From NCBI GenBank assembly GCA_001303705.1, contig LJUI01000092.1:1-15924 (forward strand): 15,924 nucleotides of DNA, read 5' to 3'. Position 1 is the first letter of the stretch. Each line of letters opens with the position of its first letter. Shown piece by piece: positions 1-8,276 of the stretch. Below the pieces are notes generated by a model. It worked only from the letters and a program-made list of their open reading frames with translations. It was not told the DNA's origin and made no database searches. The translations under genes were made by a program, and so were the position numbers. The stretch comes from a candidate division TA06 bacterium SM23_40. Its GTDB lineage: Bacteria > LJUI01 > SM1-40.

Positions 1-121
<121 letters not shown>

Positions 122-151
122 TCACCCGGTCCTTTCTGAGAAGGCTTCAAT

Positions 152-178
152 ATTGCACGCCTAATTATTGTACGCCTA
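152..178. repeat. Two 12-bp direct repeats in the gltX leader
   Basis: ATTGCACGCCTA (152-163) and ATTGTACGCCTA (167-178) differ at one base and start 15 bp apart. The second copy overlaps the candidate -10 box and the first lies just downstream, so an operator-like role is possible but unproven. Confidence 0.4.
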
Positions 179-204
179 TATCCGGAATCGCACTGCTATG
201 TCAG
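175..204 (-). promoter_or_regulatory. Possible sigma70-type promoter for gltX
   Basis: On the minus strand CTGACA (199-204) and TATAGG (175-180) are separated by 18 bp, giving 5/6 and 4/6 matches to the -35 and -10 consensus. Transcription would begin about 50 nt before the gltX ATG. This is a motif match only; gltX might instead be read from an upstream tRNA promoter. Confidence 0.3.
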
Positions 205-256
205 ACATACTGCTGCACAGACTGCACCAGACCGCACGCCACGTCTGAGCACAACT

Positions 257-295
257 GACCGTCAGCTTGGACCATCAGCTTCGACCATCAGCCTC
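257..295. repeat. Three tandem 13-bp repeats between tRNA-Ser and gltX
   Basis: GACCGTCAGCTTG, GACCATCAGCTTC and GACCATCAGCCTC follow each other without gaps. The array lies in the 231-bp spacer between the tRNA-Ser(GCU) 3' end and the gltX start; no gene was seen in that spacer. Function unknown. Confidence 0.65.
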
Positions 296-347
296 AACGG
301 AACGCGCCGCCATACCGCGCGCGACGCGCCTCGATCTGCAGAAACGT

Positions 348-442
<95 letters not shown>

Positions 443-483
443 GCGAGGATTGTGCGTGTCGTCCTCAGTTTTTCGACAGGGCT

Positions 484-537
484 GGCACCCCGTGTTCGCC
501 GGCACCCCGTGCTGGTACTCAGCAGGTACTCTGCTGA
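484..537. repeat. Short direct and inverted repeats in the spacer between the two tRNA genes
   Basis: GGCACCCCGTG occurs at 484-494 and again at 501-511, a 17-bp period, and TCAGCAG/CTGCTGA (519-525 and 531-537) form a perfect 7-bp inverted repeat around a 5-nt loop. These are the only structures seen between the tRNA genes; they may fold in the tRNA precursor. No protein gene is supported here. Confidence 0.4.
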
Positions 538-620
538 CGCTTCCCCCAGCAGGCACGGAGCACCGCGCTGTCGAGCCCTGACGCTCCCCCACGCGAGCCC
601 AACAGCAGGGAAATCGATGA

Positions 621-707
621 TGGCGGAGGGCGAGGGATTCGAACCCCCAAGGGCCGAAGCCCGGCGGATTTCAAGTCCGCTGCCTTACCAGTTAGGACTA
701 GCCCTCC
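621..707 (-). tRNA. tRNA-Ser (anticodon UGA), CCA encoded
   Basis: An 87-nt class II tRNA reads from 707 down to 621. The acceptor GGAGGGC pairs with GCCCTCC, followed by discriminator G and an encoded CCA (623-621). The anticodon stem GCGGA/TCCGC encloses the loop CTTGAAA, so the anticodon is TGA (reads UCA and related serine codons). The variable arm CGGGC-TTCG-GCCC is long and ends in a stable tetraloop, typical of tRNA-Ser. The T arm is GGGGG-TTCGAAT-CCCTC with one G-U pair. It lies 67 bp after the stop of the beta-helix gene ending at 775 and has its own candidate promoter in that gap. Confidence 0.95.
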
Positions 708-737
708 GTGCGGTCGGTCTATCTCTCCGCGAAGAAC

Positions 738-766
738 AAGATACACCATATGAGCGAAGTTGTCGA
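738..766 (-). promoter_or_regulatory. Sigma70-type promoter for the tRNA-Ser genes
   Basis: On the minus strand TCGACA (761-766, 5/6 to TTGACA) and TATCTT (738-743, 4/6 to TATAAT) are separated by exactly 17 bp. This places the transcript start about 24 nt before the mature 5' end of tRNA-Ser(UGA), in the only gap between that tRNA and the stop codon of the upstream gene. Confidence 0.5.
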
Positions 767-774
767 GGGATTTC

Positions 775-2979
775 TCAGCGCAGCAGCACCATACGCTTCG
801 TCTCACTATGGTCACGGGCCTCGATCCGGCAGAAGTACACACCGCTCCCCGCACGATGCCCTCGCCCATCACAGCCATCCCAGATCGTTCGATGGTGCCC
901 GGCAGGAAGCTTCTCATCCACCAGCCGCCGCACCAGGGCGCCCCGCACGTCATAGATGTCAAGCCTCACCTGCGCCGACGCGACGAGTCCGTACTGAACC
1001 GTCGTCGCCGACCTGAACGGATTCGGACGGTTCTGAGCGAGATACCACGAGAGCGGGACCCGCAGCTCCTCATCCCCATCACTCACCCCTACTACGTCGG
1101 TCACGGTGATATCGGTCTGCTCGGTGTCGGCGAGCGCCGGGTTCCCCATGTCGGTGGCGACGAATGTCACCGTGTACAAACCGGACTGAGCATAGGTGGG
1201 CGTCCACCAGAAGACGCCGGTCAGCGAATTGAGCGCCGCCCCCTCCGGCAGATCGGGAGAGGCAAACCAGATACTGTCGTTATCGGGATCATTCGCCTCC
1301 AGGGTGAACGTCAGATACTGGTTCTCCGCAATCGTCGTATCCGGTTGATCGACGAGATCAGGCGCCTGGTTCACGTCGGTCACGGTGATATCAGTCTGCT
1401 CGGTATCTGCCAGCGCCGGGCTCCCATGATCCGTGGCGATGAACGTAACGGTATGGAGACCCGCTTGCTGATGGGTCGGCGTCCACTCGAAGAGACCGGT
1501 CGCCTCGCCCAGCACAGCGCCGGACGGCAGATCCGGGGAAGAGAACGAGATGCTGTCCTCGTCAGGATCGGTCGCCACCAACGTGAATGTAAGATACTGG
1601 TTCTCCGCCACCGTCGTATCGGCCTGGTCCACGAGGTCCGGCGCAAGGTTCACGTTGGTCACCGTAATGTCGGTCTGCTCGGTATCTGCGAGCGCCGGTA
1701 TCCCGAAGTCGGTGGCGATGAACGTCACCGTATGCAGACCGGATTGAGCGTAGGTCGGCGTCCACTGGAACAGCCCCGTAACCGCATGCAGCGTCGCCCC
1801 GCCCGGCAGATCGGGCGAGGAGAAGACGATGCTGTCACCATCCGGATCGTTCGCCTCCAGGGTGAACGTCAGATACTGGTTCTCCGCCACTGACGTGTCG
1901 GGCTGGTCCAGGAGGTCTGGAATATAGTTCGTGGGATAGTGGTAGCCCATGTCCAGAGGCCAGTAGTCGGGATACCCGTCTGTCCTCGTCGTAGCTCCCC
2001 CGGGGACGGGCGAGTTCGGGTCACCCGCATCCAGACAGGGACTATCTGATCCCTGTCCTGCGGCGACCTGGCTCAGATAGTAGTCGCCCAACGGACCGGT
2101 CACGAAGAGCGGATCCCAATCCATGTTTCCCTCGCCCCAGTACAGCGTGGCCCCCGGAGCGACGTGTACCGCGGCTGAACCGCCTTCCACATCGCAGTAG
2201 CTGACGTCCATCGACCCCGCTCCCAGGGAGATCTGGGGACCCGTAGAGGCACTGTTTCCCCAGAGAATGGTGTTGATGACTGTCTGAGGCGTGTCTGGGT
2301 AGCTCCGGATCCCGCCGCCATAAGTGACCGCGCTATTCCCCGTGATCGTATTGCCATCGATCCTCGGGGATGAAAACTCACAGTGGATCCCGCCGCCGGC
2401 GGCGGCCCAAGCACTATTGTCGGCGATGAGGTTGCCGACAATGATCCCTACACCTCCGTTCATGTACAAGCCACCTGACTGCGGAGCTGAATTCCCCGTG
2501 ATCGTGTTGCGCTCGACCCTCGGGGATGAACCCTCACAGTAGATCCCTCCGCCCTGCTCCTCGGCCGCGCACCATGCGATCGTATTGCCCACGATCCACG
2601 GGGAAGAGCCTTGACACAGGATTCCGCCGCCGCACGACAGACCCCCCCCGTTCTGAATCGTGAATCCTCTCAGCACTGAGGTGGTGTCTTCGCCGCAGTG
2701 GAAAAAGAACCCGCGCCCTGCTCCTTGGCAGTTGATGGTCGTCAGCTCGGGGGCGTTCTCCGATGTCACAAGAATCGCCTTCCCCAAGAAGTCGATATTC
2801 TTGTTCCCCAAGCCTGTATACGTGCCGTCGGCAACCAGCACTGTGTCCCCACCGACCGCAGCATCGATCCCCGCCTGGATCGTCGGGTATTGGCCCGGCA
2901 CATGACGAATCGTTGCCGAGGCGTTCACCAACAGCCCTAAGACTAGAACCGTCACTGCGAAAGGCGTCAGTTTCTCCAT
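775..2979 (-). CDS. Secreted beta-helix protein with three Ig-like modules and C-terminal sorting-like domain (A)
   Basis: A 734-residue exported protein. The start is supported by AGGAGG 8 nt before the ATG and by a signal peptide (MEKLTPFAVTVLVLGLLVNASA). Residues about 25-285 open with VPGQYPTIQAGIDAAVGGDT and continue with beta-helix coils of the GGGIxCxxSSPxIxxNTIxxN type (PbH1/pectate-lyase-like fold). About 288-347 is a 'DPLF...GDYYLS...SPCLDAG...MGYHYP' cap shared with the other beta-helix proteins here. About 350-635 holds three Ig/cadherin-like (He_PIG-like) modules of about 93 residues, each with ENQYLTFTL, a DPDxDSI acidic motif, DLPxGA and WTPT. From about 647 to the end is the FlgD-Ig/type IX-like domain (NRPNPF, IYDVRGALVRRLV, WDGCDGRG, ETKRMVLLR). 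Probably displayed on or released from the cell surface; ligand unknown. Catalytic activity is not evident. It is the last protein gene before the tRNAs and is read from its own candidate promoter. Confidence 0.9.
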   Translation of the reverse strand: MEKLTPFAVTVLVLGLLVNASATIRHVPGQYPTIQAGIDAAVGGDTVLVADGTYTGLGNKNIDFLGKAILVTSENAPELTTINCQGAGRGFFFHCGEDTTSVLRGFTIQNGGGLSCGGGILCQGSSPWIVGNTIAWCAAEEQGGGIYCEGSSPRVERNTITGNSAPQSGGLYMNGGVGIIVGNLIADNSAWAAAGGGIHCEFSSPRIDGNTITGNSAVTYGGGIRSYPDTPQTVINTILWGNSASTGPQISLGAGSMDVSYCDVEGGSAAVHVAPGATLYWGEGNMDWDPLFVTGPLGDYYLSQVAAGQGSDSPCLDAGDPNSPVPGGATTRTDGYPDYWPLDMGYHYPTNYIPDLLDQPDTSVAENQYLTFTLEANDPDGDSIVFSSPDLPGGATLHAVTGLFQWTPTYAQSGLHTVTFIATDFGIPALADTEQTDITVTNVNLAPDLVDQADTTVAENQYLTFTLVATDPDEDSISFSSPDLPSGAVLGEATGLFEWTPTHQQAGLHTVTFIATDHGSPALADTEQTDITVTDVNQAPDLVDQPDTTIAENQYLTFTLEANDPDNDSIWFASPDLPEGAALNSLTGVFWWTPTYAQSGLYTVTFVATDMGNPALADTEQTDITVTDVVGVSDGDEELRVPLSWYLAQNRPNPFRSATTVQYGLVASAQVRLDIYDVRGALVRRLVDEKLPAGHHRTIWDGCDGRGHRAGSGVYFCRIEARDHSETKRMVLLR
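1090..1925 (-). repeat. Three in-frame Ig/cadherin-like module repeats (about 280 bp each) inside A
   Basis: The module boundary encoding 'ADTEQTDITVT.V' recurs near 1090, 1373 and 1654, about 280 bp apart, with strong similarity at DNA as well as protein level. The modules resemble those in the gene at 13358-15388. Long near-identical direct repeats of this type are likely substrates for recombination. Confidence 0.75.
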
Positions 2980-3185
2980 GGCGTTACCCTCCTCTTGATA
3001 CGCCCTCAGTAAGAACGTCTGCGTGCACCAGACCGCCCTCTACTTGCAGGATGCTAACCAACACAAAGACCCGAGCAGCTCCACCGCGCGGGTCCAGAGG
3101 TCTGTCATCGGGTCTACAGGGCCGGGAGATATGCCACCCAGGCCCGCGCAGCGGGGCACTGCAATCGGCCGCATCATCGACCAGG

Positions 3186-3215
3186 AGTCTACAGCAAGGA
3201 TGCGCAGGATGTCAA
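3186..3215 (-). promoter_or_regulatory. Sigma70-type promoter upstream of A
   Basis: The minus strand has a perfect TTGACA (3210-3215) and TAGACT (3186-3191, 4/6) separated by 18 bp. It lies between the terminator at 3564-3590 and the ATG at 2979, implying a 5' leader of about 200 nt. It is the best promoter match in this 700-bp gene-free stretch. Confidence 0.5.
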
Positions 3216-3559
3216 CAGGAAGGAGAAGCATGAGCGCCGGGGGGACTACTCCATGGCTTCGCTCGATGTGTTGGGAGGACTCTGTCCGAGACTTGTGCGA
3301 ACTTGGTGCATCATTTCTCGTAATCGAACCCTGCTCATCGTGATCATCCCAGAGCGAATTCCCGCCGCCCGGGGCAACCGGCTCGGCGGAAGGCGTTGCG
3401 TGACGACCTACAACGATATCACGCGCCCTTTCGGGGAGGATCCGCTGCCGTGCGAGTCAGAATGGATCTTCCCTGTGCTCACTCCATCCATCCGCGGCGG
3501 TTGTTATAAGCTCAGTCTCAATGTAGACCCCAATCGAATCGCCGGAGGAAAAGGTCACG

Positions 3560-3590
3560 AAAACGCGGGGGTCCACAGAAGACCCCCGCG
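3560..3590 (-). terminator. Rho-independent terminator after B
   Basis: A perfect 10-bp stem, CGCGGGGGTC at 3564-3573 with GACCCCCGCG at 3581-3590, surrounds a 7-nt loop. On the minus strand it is followed immediately by TTTT, then more T-rich sequence (CGTGACCTTTT). It lies about 90 nt after the stop codon of the gene ending at 3682, the position expected for its transcript end. Confidence 0.85.
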
Positions 3591-3681
3591 CTGTTACGTT
3601 GTTGGGCTTCATCACTGCCCGGGCGAACACCGTTGCCCGGCGGGCACCCGCCGATTGCTCGCCGTCAGACGCGACCCTGCA

Positions 3682-6327
3682 TCACTCCTCGAACAAGTCG
3701 ATGAACTCGGCCACCGCAGGCACGATGAACGTATTGTATGCGGTTCCGCCGAGCTCGAACGACGTCCCGATGGTGTGACCACCCGCACCAGTCGCATTTC
3801 CTACCCCGACATCATCCGGGTTCCCGGAGTTCGTGAAGACGACCTGAGCCGGTAGGATGGGAATCAGTTCGTCGACCCAGCTATTCTCGCCGGTGTACGC
3901 TGACGTCAACCCGGCGAGCCCCGGCACGAGGGTGTTCGCAACCCCGGAGACGTTGAACAGATCCGCCGTGCCGTCCGCGAGGGCCAGGATCCCGAAGGTC
4001 GGCCCGAAGTTGTGCCCGCCCACCAACGGATCGTAGTACCAGACGTCCCCACCCTCCATATAGACGTCGCCGCCATCAGCGATGTAGGCCTCGATCTGGG
4101 CCGCCTCGGCCGAGCCCACCATGATCATGGCGTTGTTCGGGTACATGCCCAGGCAGACGAAGAGCCCCTCATACAGAGACAGGTTGTAGTTCCCGAGCGG
4201 ACCGACCACGAACTCAGAGCTCCTGCCATTGGCACTGAGGGCGTCCTTGATCGCCTGGCCGCTGATCGGAGTCGGGTCCGGCTCCCAGATCAGGTATTGT
4301 GCCCCGATGTAGAACTCGAAGGAACCTTCCGCCCAGACCGAGCCCCCGTGCTGGCCGGTCCGAACGCGAAGCTCATATGGTCCACCGGCAGGCGCCGCCT
4401 GCGGTATGTGGACGCTCCGGCGCACCCCGTACAACCCCGAGCCCCCACCCCGGGTGAGTTGCGCTGGCCCGAGCACGGGATTCCCACCGTAGGGATTGCC
4501 GTTCGCCAGGTACGCATCGACCCACACATCAAATGTCAGTGTGGTATCAGTGACGTTCACGATGTCGACCGTGAACCAGAGGTCCTGACCCGGATTCACG
4601 TGTGGGGAGTCGGGCGTCACCTGAATCGAGATCAAGCTCGGCCGCGGATAGTGACGCCCCATGTCGACGGGCGTGGAGTCCTGCACTTCGTCCGTCCTCG
4701 TGGTACTTGTCAGCACACTTGCGGCAGGATCGCCCGCATCGACGCATGGACTCTGTTGGGGCTGGCCGGCAGCGGTATGACTCAGATAGTAGTCACCATG
4801 CTGGCCGGATACGAACAGGGGATCGGCGTTGATATTGCCCGGCCCCCAGCCCAACCAGCCGCCGGTCTCGACCCAGATCCCCAGCTGGCCGTCCTGTACA
4901 TCGGAGTACCGGACCGTAATCGCACTCGAGGCATCAACGTAGGCCTCCGGCCCCAGCCATCCACTGTTCTCCCACAGAATGGAGTTGACGACCTGTGCAG
5001 AAGAGCTGCCGCGACAGCAGATCCCGCCGCCGTCGCTGATGGCCGCATTCTCTGTGATCGTGCTGCCATCGATGGATGCGATACACCCTACTTCACAGAA
5101 GATCCCGCCGCCATGGTAGGCCACGTTCTCCGCGATCGTGTTGTTCCTGATCTCCGGAGCGCACACATCGTGGAGAGAGATCCCACCTCCCTGATAGTCG
5201 GCGGTATCACTCACAATCACGTTGCCGACGATGGTCGGGCTCGAGTAGCTCCAGCAATAGATCCCGCCTCCGTAACTCGCCCAGTTACCGGAAATCAGGT
5301 TGTTCGAGATCGTCGGGGAAGACTCCTCCATGCAATCGATGCCGCCGCCGTAGTTGGCCAGGTTCCGGGAGATGGTGTTGCCGGCGATCGACGCAAAACA
5401 TGAATCGGAGCACCAGATGCCGCCCCCGATCCCGGCAGTGTTGCCGGTTATCGTGTTGTCGAGGATATCGGGCGAAGAGCGCTTCTCGCATGCGATCCCG
5501 CCGCCCCAGAACTGAGCGTCGTTGTCCGCGATCGTATTCCCCTCGATCTCCGGATTCTGGACATCCCAGCAGTAGATCCCCGCGCCTGCCGAATCCGCGA
5601 GGTTCTCCGAAATCGTATTATCTCTGATGGTGGCCCAGGACACAAATCCGACGCAGGAGATCCCGCCGCCATAGTCGGCTCTGTTGCCCGCAATTGTGTT
5701 ACCGACGATCGACACACCGGAAGGTGGCATATAGTATGTACCCACCACATGAATCCCGCCCCCACGATTGGTGCTGTCCGGGATGCCTTTTGCCATATTG
5801 CCAACGATCGTATTCCCCTCGATCGTGGGAGAGCAGAAATCAAGGGTCGCTATGGCGCCGCCGTTGACGGTAGCCGTGTCACCAGTGAGTATGTTGCCGA
5901 TAATCGTAGGAGAACTCCCCGTCATCCACGGAGGGGTGCTGTCCGGCGCGACGAGGATTCCGCCGCCCCGATCATGGTACCCGCCCGTGATCGTGAACCC
6001 CTTTACCACCGCTTCAGACCATTCGCCATTGTGGAACCAGAATCCGCGGTGCCAGGTGGTCGCGCTTCCGCCGCAATCGATGATCGTCACCTCTGGACCG
6101 CTCTGCGACATCACCACGATCGGCTTCCCGTTGAAGTCGAGGTCCCGGTTTCCCGGACCGGAGTAGGTGCCTGGCGCCACCGATACCGTGTCGTACCACG
6201 CCGCGGAGTCGATCCCCGCCTGGATGGTAGGACACTGGAGGCTCGGGACGTTCCACGTCGTCGCATGGGTGCTCATGCAGAGTCCGATAACCAGGGCAAC
6301 ACAAACGAGAATCATCAGGGACTTCAT
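3682..6327 (-). CDS. Large secreted beta-helix protein with C-terminal amidotransferase-like domain (B)
   Basis: 881 residues; the start is supported by GGAGG 5 nt before the ATG and the signal peptide MKSLMILVCVALVIGLCMSTHA. Residues about 25-490 begin with a CPTIQAGIDSA segment and run through many parallel beta-helix coils of the GGGIxCxxxSSPTIxxNTIxxN type. About 500-560 is the DPLF/GDYYLS/SPCVDAG/VDMGRHYP cap. About 562-675 looks like an Ig-like beta domain (SIQVTPDSPHVNPGQDLWF). About 676-881 starts YLIWEPDPTPISGQAIKDAL and contains LFVCLGMYPNN and YIADGGDVYMEGGDVWYYDP, which suggests a class I glutamine-amidotransferase or ThuA-like alpha/beta fold; whether the Cys in 'VCLG' is catalytic is unknown. 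Unlike every other complete beta-helix or propeller protein here it has no FlgD-like tail, so it may be released or retained by another route. It stands alone between a hairpin-rich gap and a strong terminator. Confidence 0.88.
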   Translation of the reverse strand: MKSLMILVCVALVIGLCMSTHATTWNVPSLQCPTIQAGIDSAAWYDTVSVAPGTYSGPGNRDLDFNGKPIVVMSQSGPEVTIIDCGGSATTWHRGFWFHNGEWSEAVVKGFTITGGYHDRGGGILVAPDSTPPWMTGSSPTIIGNILTGDTATVNGGAIATLDFCSPTIEGNTIVGNMAKGIPDSTNRGGGIHVVGTYYMPPSGVSIVGNTIAGNRADYGGGISCVGFVSWATIRDNTISENLADSAGAGIYCWDVQNPEIEGNTIADNDAQFWGGGIACEKRSSPDILDNTITGNTAGIGGGIWCSDSCFASIAGNTISRNLANYGGGIDCMEESSPTISNNLISGNWASYGGGIYCWSYSSPTIVGNVIVSDTADYQGGGISLHDVCAPEIRNNTIAENVAYHGGGIFCEVGCIASIDGSTITENAAISDGGGICCRGSSSAQVVNSILWENSGWLGPEAYVDASSAITVRYSDVQDGQLGIWVETGGWLGWGPGNINADPLFVSGQHGDYYLSHTAAGQPQQSPCVDAGDPAASVLTSTTRTDEVQDSTPVDMGRHYPRPSLISIQVTPDSPHVNPGQDLWFTVDIVNVTDTTLTFDVWVDAYLANGNPYGGNPVLGPAQLTRGGGSGLYGVRRSVHIPQAAPAGGPYELRVRTGQHGGSVWAEGSFEFYIGAQYLIWEPDPTPISGQAIKDALSANGRSSEFVVGPLGNYNLSLYEGLFVCLGMYPNNAMIMVGSAEAAQIEAYIADGGDVYMEGGDVWYYDPLVGGHNFGPTFGILALADGTADLFNVSGVANTLVPGLAGLTSAYTGENSWVDELIPILPAQVVFTNSGNPDDVGVGNATGAGGHTIGTSFELGGTAYNTFIVPAVAEFIDLFEE

Positions 6328-6483
6328 GGTCTCCTCCTTCTGTTCGAGTCGTTCCTGCTATACGTCGAGAGCTGACCCGCTCGTTTCTGGCAGTCAGCAC
6401 CGCTCCGTTCGGCCGGGGGAGTCCAGTCAGAGAAATCCCGGACACCAGTATGCTAAAGCAAGGTGCATGCCATGAACGGCGCA

Positions 6484-6508
6484 GCCCTCACCAGGCTGAG
6501 GTGAGGGC
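6484..6508. other. Perfect 9-bp stem-loop upstream of B
   Basis: GCCCTCACC (6484-6492) and GGTGAGGGC (6500-6508) enclose a 7-nt loop. No T-run follows on either strand, so it is not a typical terminator. It is flanked by two copies of GTGCATGC (6463-6470 and 6517-6524). Confidence 0.55.
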
Positions 6509-6580
6509 GTCGATAAGTGCATGCTCTACAGTTGGTTCCCGTGATCATGGAGTTCGCTCGGCGGCGCACAACAAGGAGCA

Positions 6581-6608
6581 CGGCCTGCGGTATCGATACC
6601 GCAGGCCG
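6581..6608. other. Perfect 28-bp palindrome between C and B
   Basis: The arms CGGCCTGCGGTATC and GATACCGCAGGCCG are exact reverse complements with no unpaired centre. It lies about 300 nt downstream of the stop of the gene ending at 6905 and about 250 nt before the next start. On the minus strand it is followed by TGCTCCTTGTTGTG, only mildly T-rich. It could be the operon terminator, a transcript-end stabiliser or a dimeric-protein site. Confidence 0.6.
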
Positions 6609-6668
6609 GTCGGGTTGCTCTCAGGTATCCTCTTGTTTCAATTGAGGTTGTGTGGATCAGCAGAGACC

Positions 6669-6687
6669 TGTCGATGCCGCATCGACA
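6669..6687. other. 8-bp stem, 3-nt loop inverted repeat
   Basis: TGTCGATG and CATCGACA flank CCG. With the neighbouring palindromes at 6581-6608 and 6803-6814 (CCGGTCGACCGG) it makes the 577-bp gap 6328-6904 unusually rich in exact inverted repeats. No gene is supported in that gap. Confidence 0.45.
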
Positions 6688-6904
6688 CCCCAGGAGACGC
6701 TCTGTAGATTGGCCGATCCACCCGCGCTTCTCGCCTCCTGTGTGCGGTCGGCAAGGACTTTCGATCCGGCCGACGAAATCGGGAGAAGGACATGCCCGTC
6801 TCCCGGTCGACCGGCAGGCAGATTATCAGCGACCGGCCGGCCCCCCGGATGCACGGTGTACCCGGGGCCGCCCGTGGGTGCGGTCCTCTCTCTAACAGGG
6901 GGTG

Positions 6905-8236
6905 CTATCTCAGCAATACCATACGCTTCGTCTCGGCGTGCTCCCCGGCCTTCATGTGGCAGAGGTAGATCCCGCTCGCCACGTAGTATCCTCGTCCATC
7001 GCGCCCATCCCATGTGATCTCGTGCGATCCGGCGGGATATGTCCGGTCCACCAGTTCCCGCACGAGCGCGCCCTGGATGTCATAGATCGCCAGGACAATC
7101 TTTGTCCGTCTTCCGAGCGAGTACCCGATCGTTGTGGTCGCGGCGAAAGGATTCGGATAGTTCTGAGTGAGATGGGAAACTTCCCGATGGTCATCGCCTC
7201 CTGCGCCTCCAGCTTCCTCGTAATGGTATCCCATATCTACGGGCCAGACGTCATAGACGTGGTCAGTCCTCGTTGTCCCTTCGCCCACGGCGGAGCCTGC
7301 ATCGCCTGCATCGACGCACGGGCTCTCCTCCGCCTGCCCTGCAGCGATCTGGCTGAGATAGTACCCACCGAGCGGCCCCGATACAAAGAGAGGATCGGCG
7401 TCGATGTTGCCTTCACCCTCTTTGCCACCTTCCACATCGGAGTAGGTGACCGTGACCGAGCTCGTGCCATCGTCGAACACCTCCTCTCCGATGTTCGCAC
7501 TGTTCCCCCAGAGAATCGAATTGAGAACCGTGGGGAACGAGGACTCAAGAGCGCAGATACCGCCGCCGTATGCCGCGGTATTCCCCACAAGGGTGTTGCC
7601 CGTAATCGCCGGGGACGACTCATTGCAGCGGATGCCGCCCCCGCAGTAGGCAGCCGTATTCTCGGTGATGAGGTTATCCTCAATGGACGCCGGGGACCCG
7701 CTGTGGCAATAGATGCCGCCCCCACACAAAGAGACGCTGTTCTCTGTGATCGTATTGCCGACGATGACCGCGTGCGAATTCGCCCGGCACATGATCCCGC
7801 CGCCGCCCTCTGCGGTGTTTCCGGTCATAATGTTGTTCAGGATTGTCGGAGAGGAGTCGTGGCACAGGACAGCGCCACCGGTATACGTCCAGCCGCTCAT
7901 AATCGTGAACCCCTGGACCACAGAGGTCGAAACTTCGTTGCTGTGGAAATAGAAACCACGGTGGGGATCCTGGTCGGTTCCCTCGCAGTCTATGATCGTC
8001 ATCTGAGGTCCGTGCTCGGACAGAAGGACGATCGCTCTTCCACCGAAATCGATATCCCGGTTCCCGTTGCCGGTGTAGGTTCCGTCTGCAACCAGCACCG
8101 TGTCCCCTCCGACCGCGGCGTCGATGCCTGCCTGGATGGTTGGATATTCGCTCGGCACTCGGAGGACCGTCGCCGACACGCCTGTCCACGCCCCAAGCAC
8201 AATGGCTGTGCACACCAACGCCGCCACGGTCTCCAT
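6905..8236 (-). CDS. Secreted beta-helix protein with C-terminal sorting-like domain (C)
   Basis: The frame is open from a GTG at 8263, but the ATG at 8236 is preferred: GAAGG lies 8 nt before it and the signal peptide (METVAALVCTAIVLGAWTGVSA) then starts normally. This gives 443 residues. About 24-275 carries VPSEYPTIQAGIDAAVGGDT and beta-helix coils (GGGIxCxxSSPxIxxNTLxxN). About 280-338 is the DPLF/GGYYLS/SPCVDAG/MGYHY cap. From about 357 comes the FlgD-Ig/type IX-like domain (NYPNPF, IYDIQGALVRELVD, WDGRDGRG, ETKRMVLLR). It is the smallest complete beta-helix protein here and has no Ig modules. It follows the gene at 8277-9743 by 40 bp and is probably the last gene of the same operon. Likely a secreted or surface protein with no recognisable enzyme residues. 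Confidence 0.9.
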   Translation of the reverse strand: METVAALVCTAIVLGAWTGVSATVLRVPSEYPTIQAGIDAAVGGDTVLVADGTYTGNGNRDIDFGGRAIVLLSEHGPQMTIIDCEGTDQDPHRGFYFHSNEVSTSVVQGFTIMSGWTYTGGAVLCHDSSPTILNNIMTGNTAEGGGGIMCRANSHAVIVGNTITENSVSLCGGGIYCHSGSPASIEDNLITENTAAYCGGGIRCNESSPAITGNTLVGNTAAYGGGICALESSFPTVLNSILWGNSANIGEEVFDDGTSSVTVTYSDVEGGKEGEGNIDADPLFVSGPLGGYYLSQIAAGQAEESPCVDAGDAGSAVGEGTTRTDHVYDVWPVDMGYHYEEAGGAGGDDHREVSHLTQNYPNPFAATTTIGYSLGRRTKIVLAIYDIQGALVRELVDRTYPAGSHEITWDGRDGRGYYVASGIYLCHMKAGEHAETKRMVLLR

Positions 8237-8276
8237 TCTCTCGGCCTTCTTCCTGCACCTCACTCAACCCTCGAGA

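Larger units (their letters stand above)
2980..3681. other. Gene-free stretch between B and A
   Basis: About 700 bp without a supported gene. It holds the terminator of B near its right end, a weaker hairpin (CCGGGC/GCCCGG, 3619-3640) between the B stop and that terminator, and the promoter of A at 3186-3215. Short open frames on both strands (for example 3040-3231 minus and 3023-3343 plus) have no recognisable domain or good ribosome-binding site and are not called. Confidence 0.5.

Noticed and set aside
621-707. Selenocysteine tRNA (TCA anticodon)
   Set aside because: The loop read in the correct orientation is CTTGAAA, so the anticodon is TGA. The acceptor and T stems have ordinary tRNA-Ser lengths.
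760-1893. 377-codon plus-strand frame with apparent internal repeats
   Set aside because: The repeats are the antisense reading of the Ig modules and tail of gene A.
3023-3343. Short plus-strand and minus-strand frames in the B-A gap
   Set aside because: No ribosome-binding site, signal peptide or domain; they overlap the candidate promoter of A.
4012-5403. 463-codon open frame on the plus strand
   Set aside because: It is antisense to the clear beta-helix gene B. It has no signal peptide, domain or ribosome-binding site, and its repeats are mirror images of the beta-helix coils in GC-rich DNA.
8237-8263. GTG start at 8263 for the beta-helix gene C
   Set aside because: It places an odd RCRKKAER stretch before the signal peptide and uses up the ribosome-binding site of the ATG at 8236.
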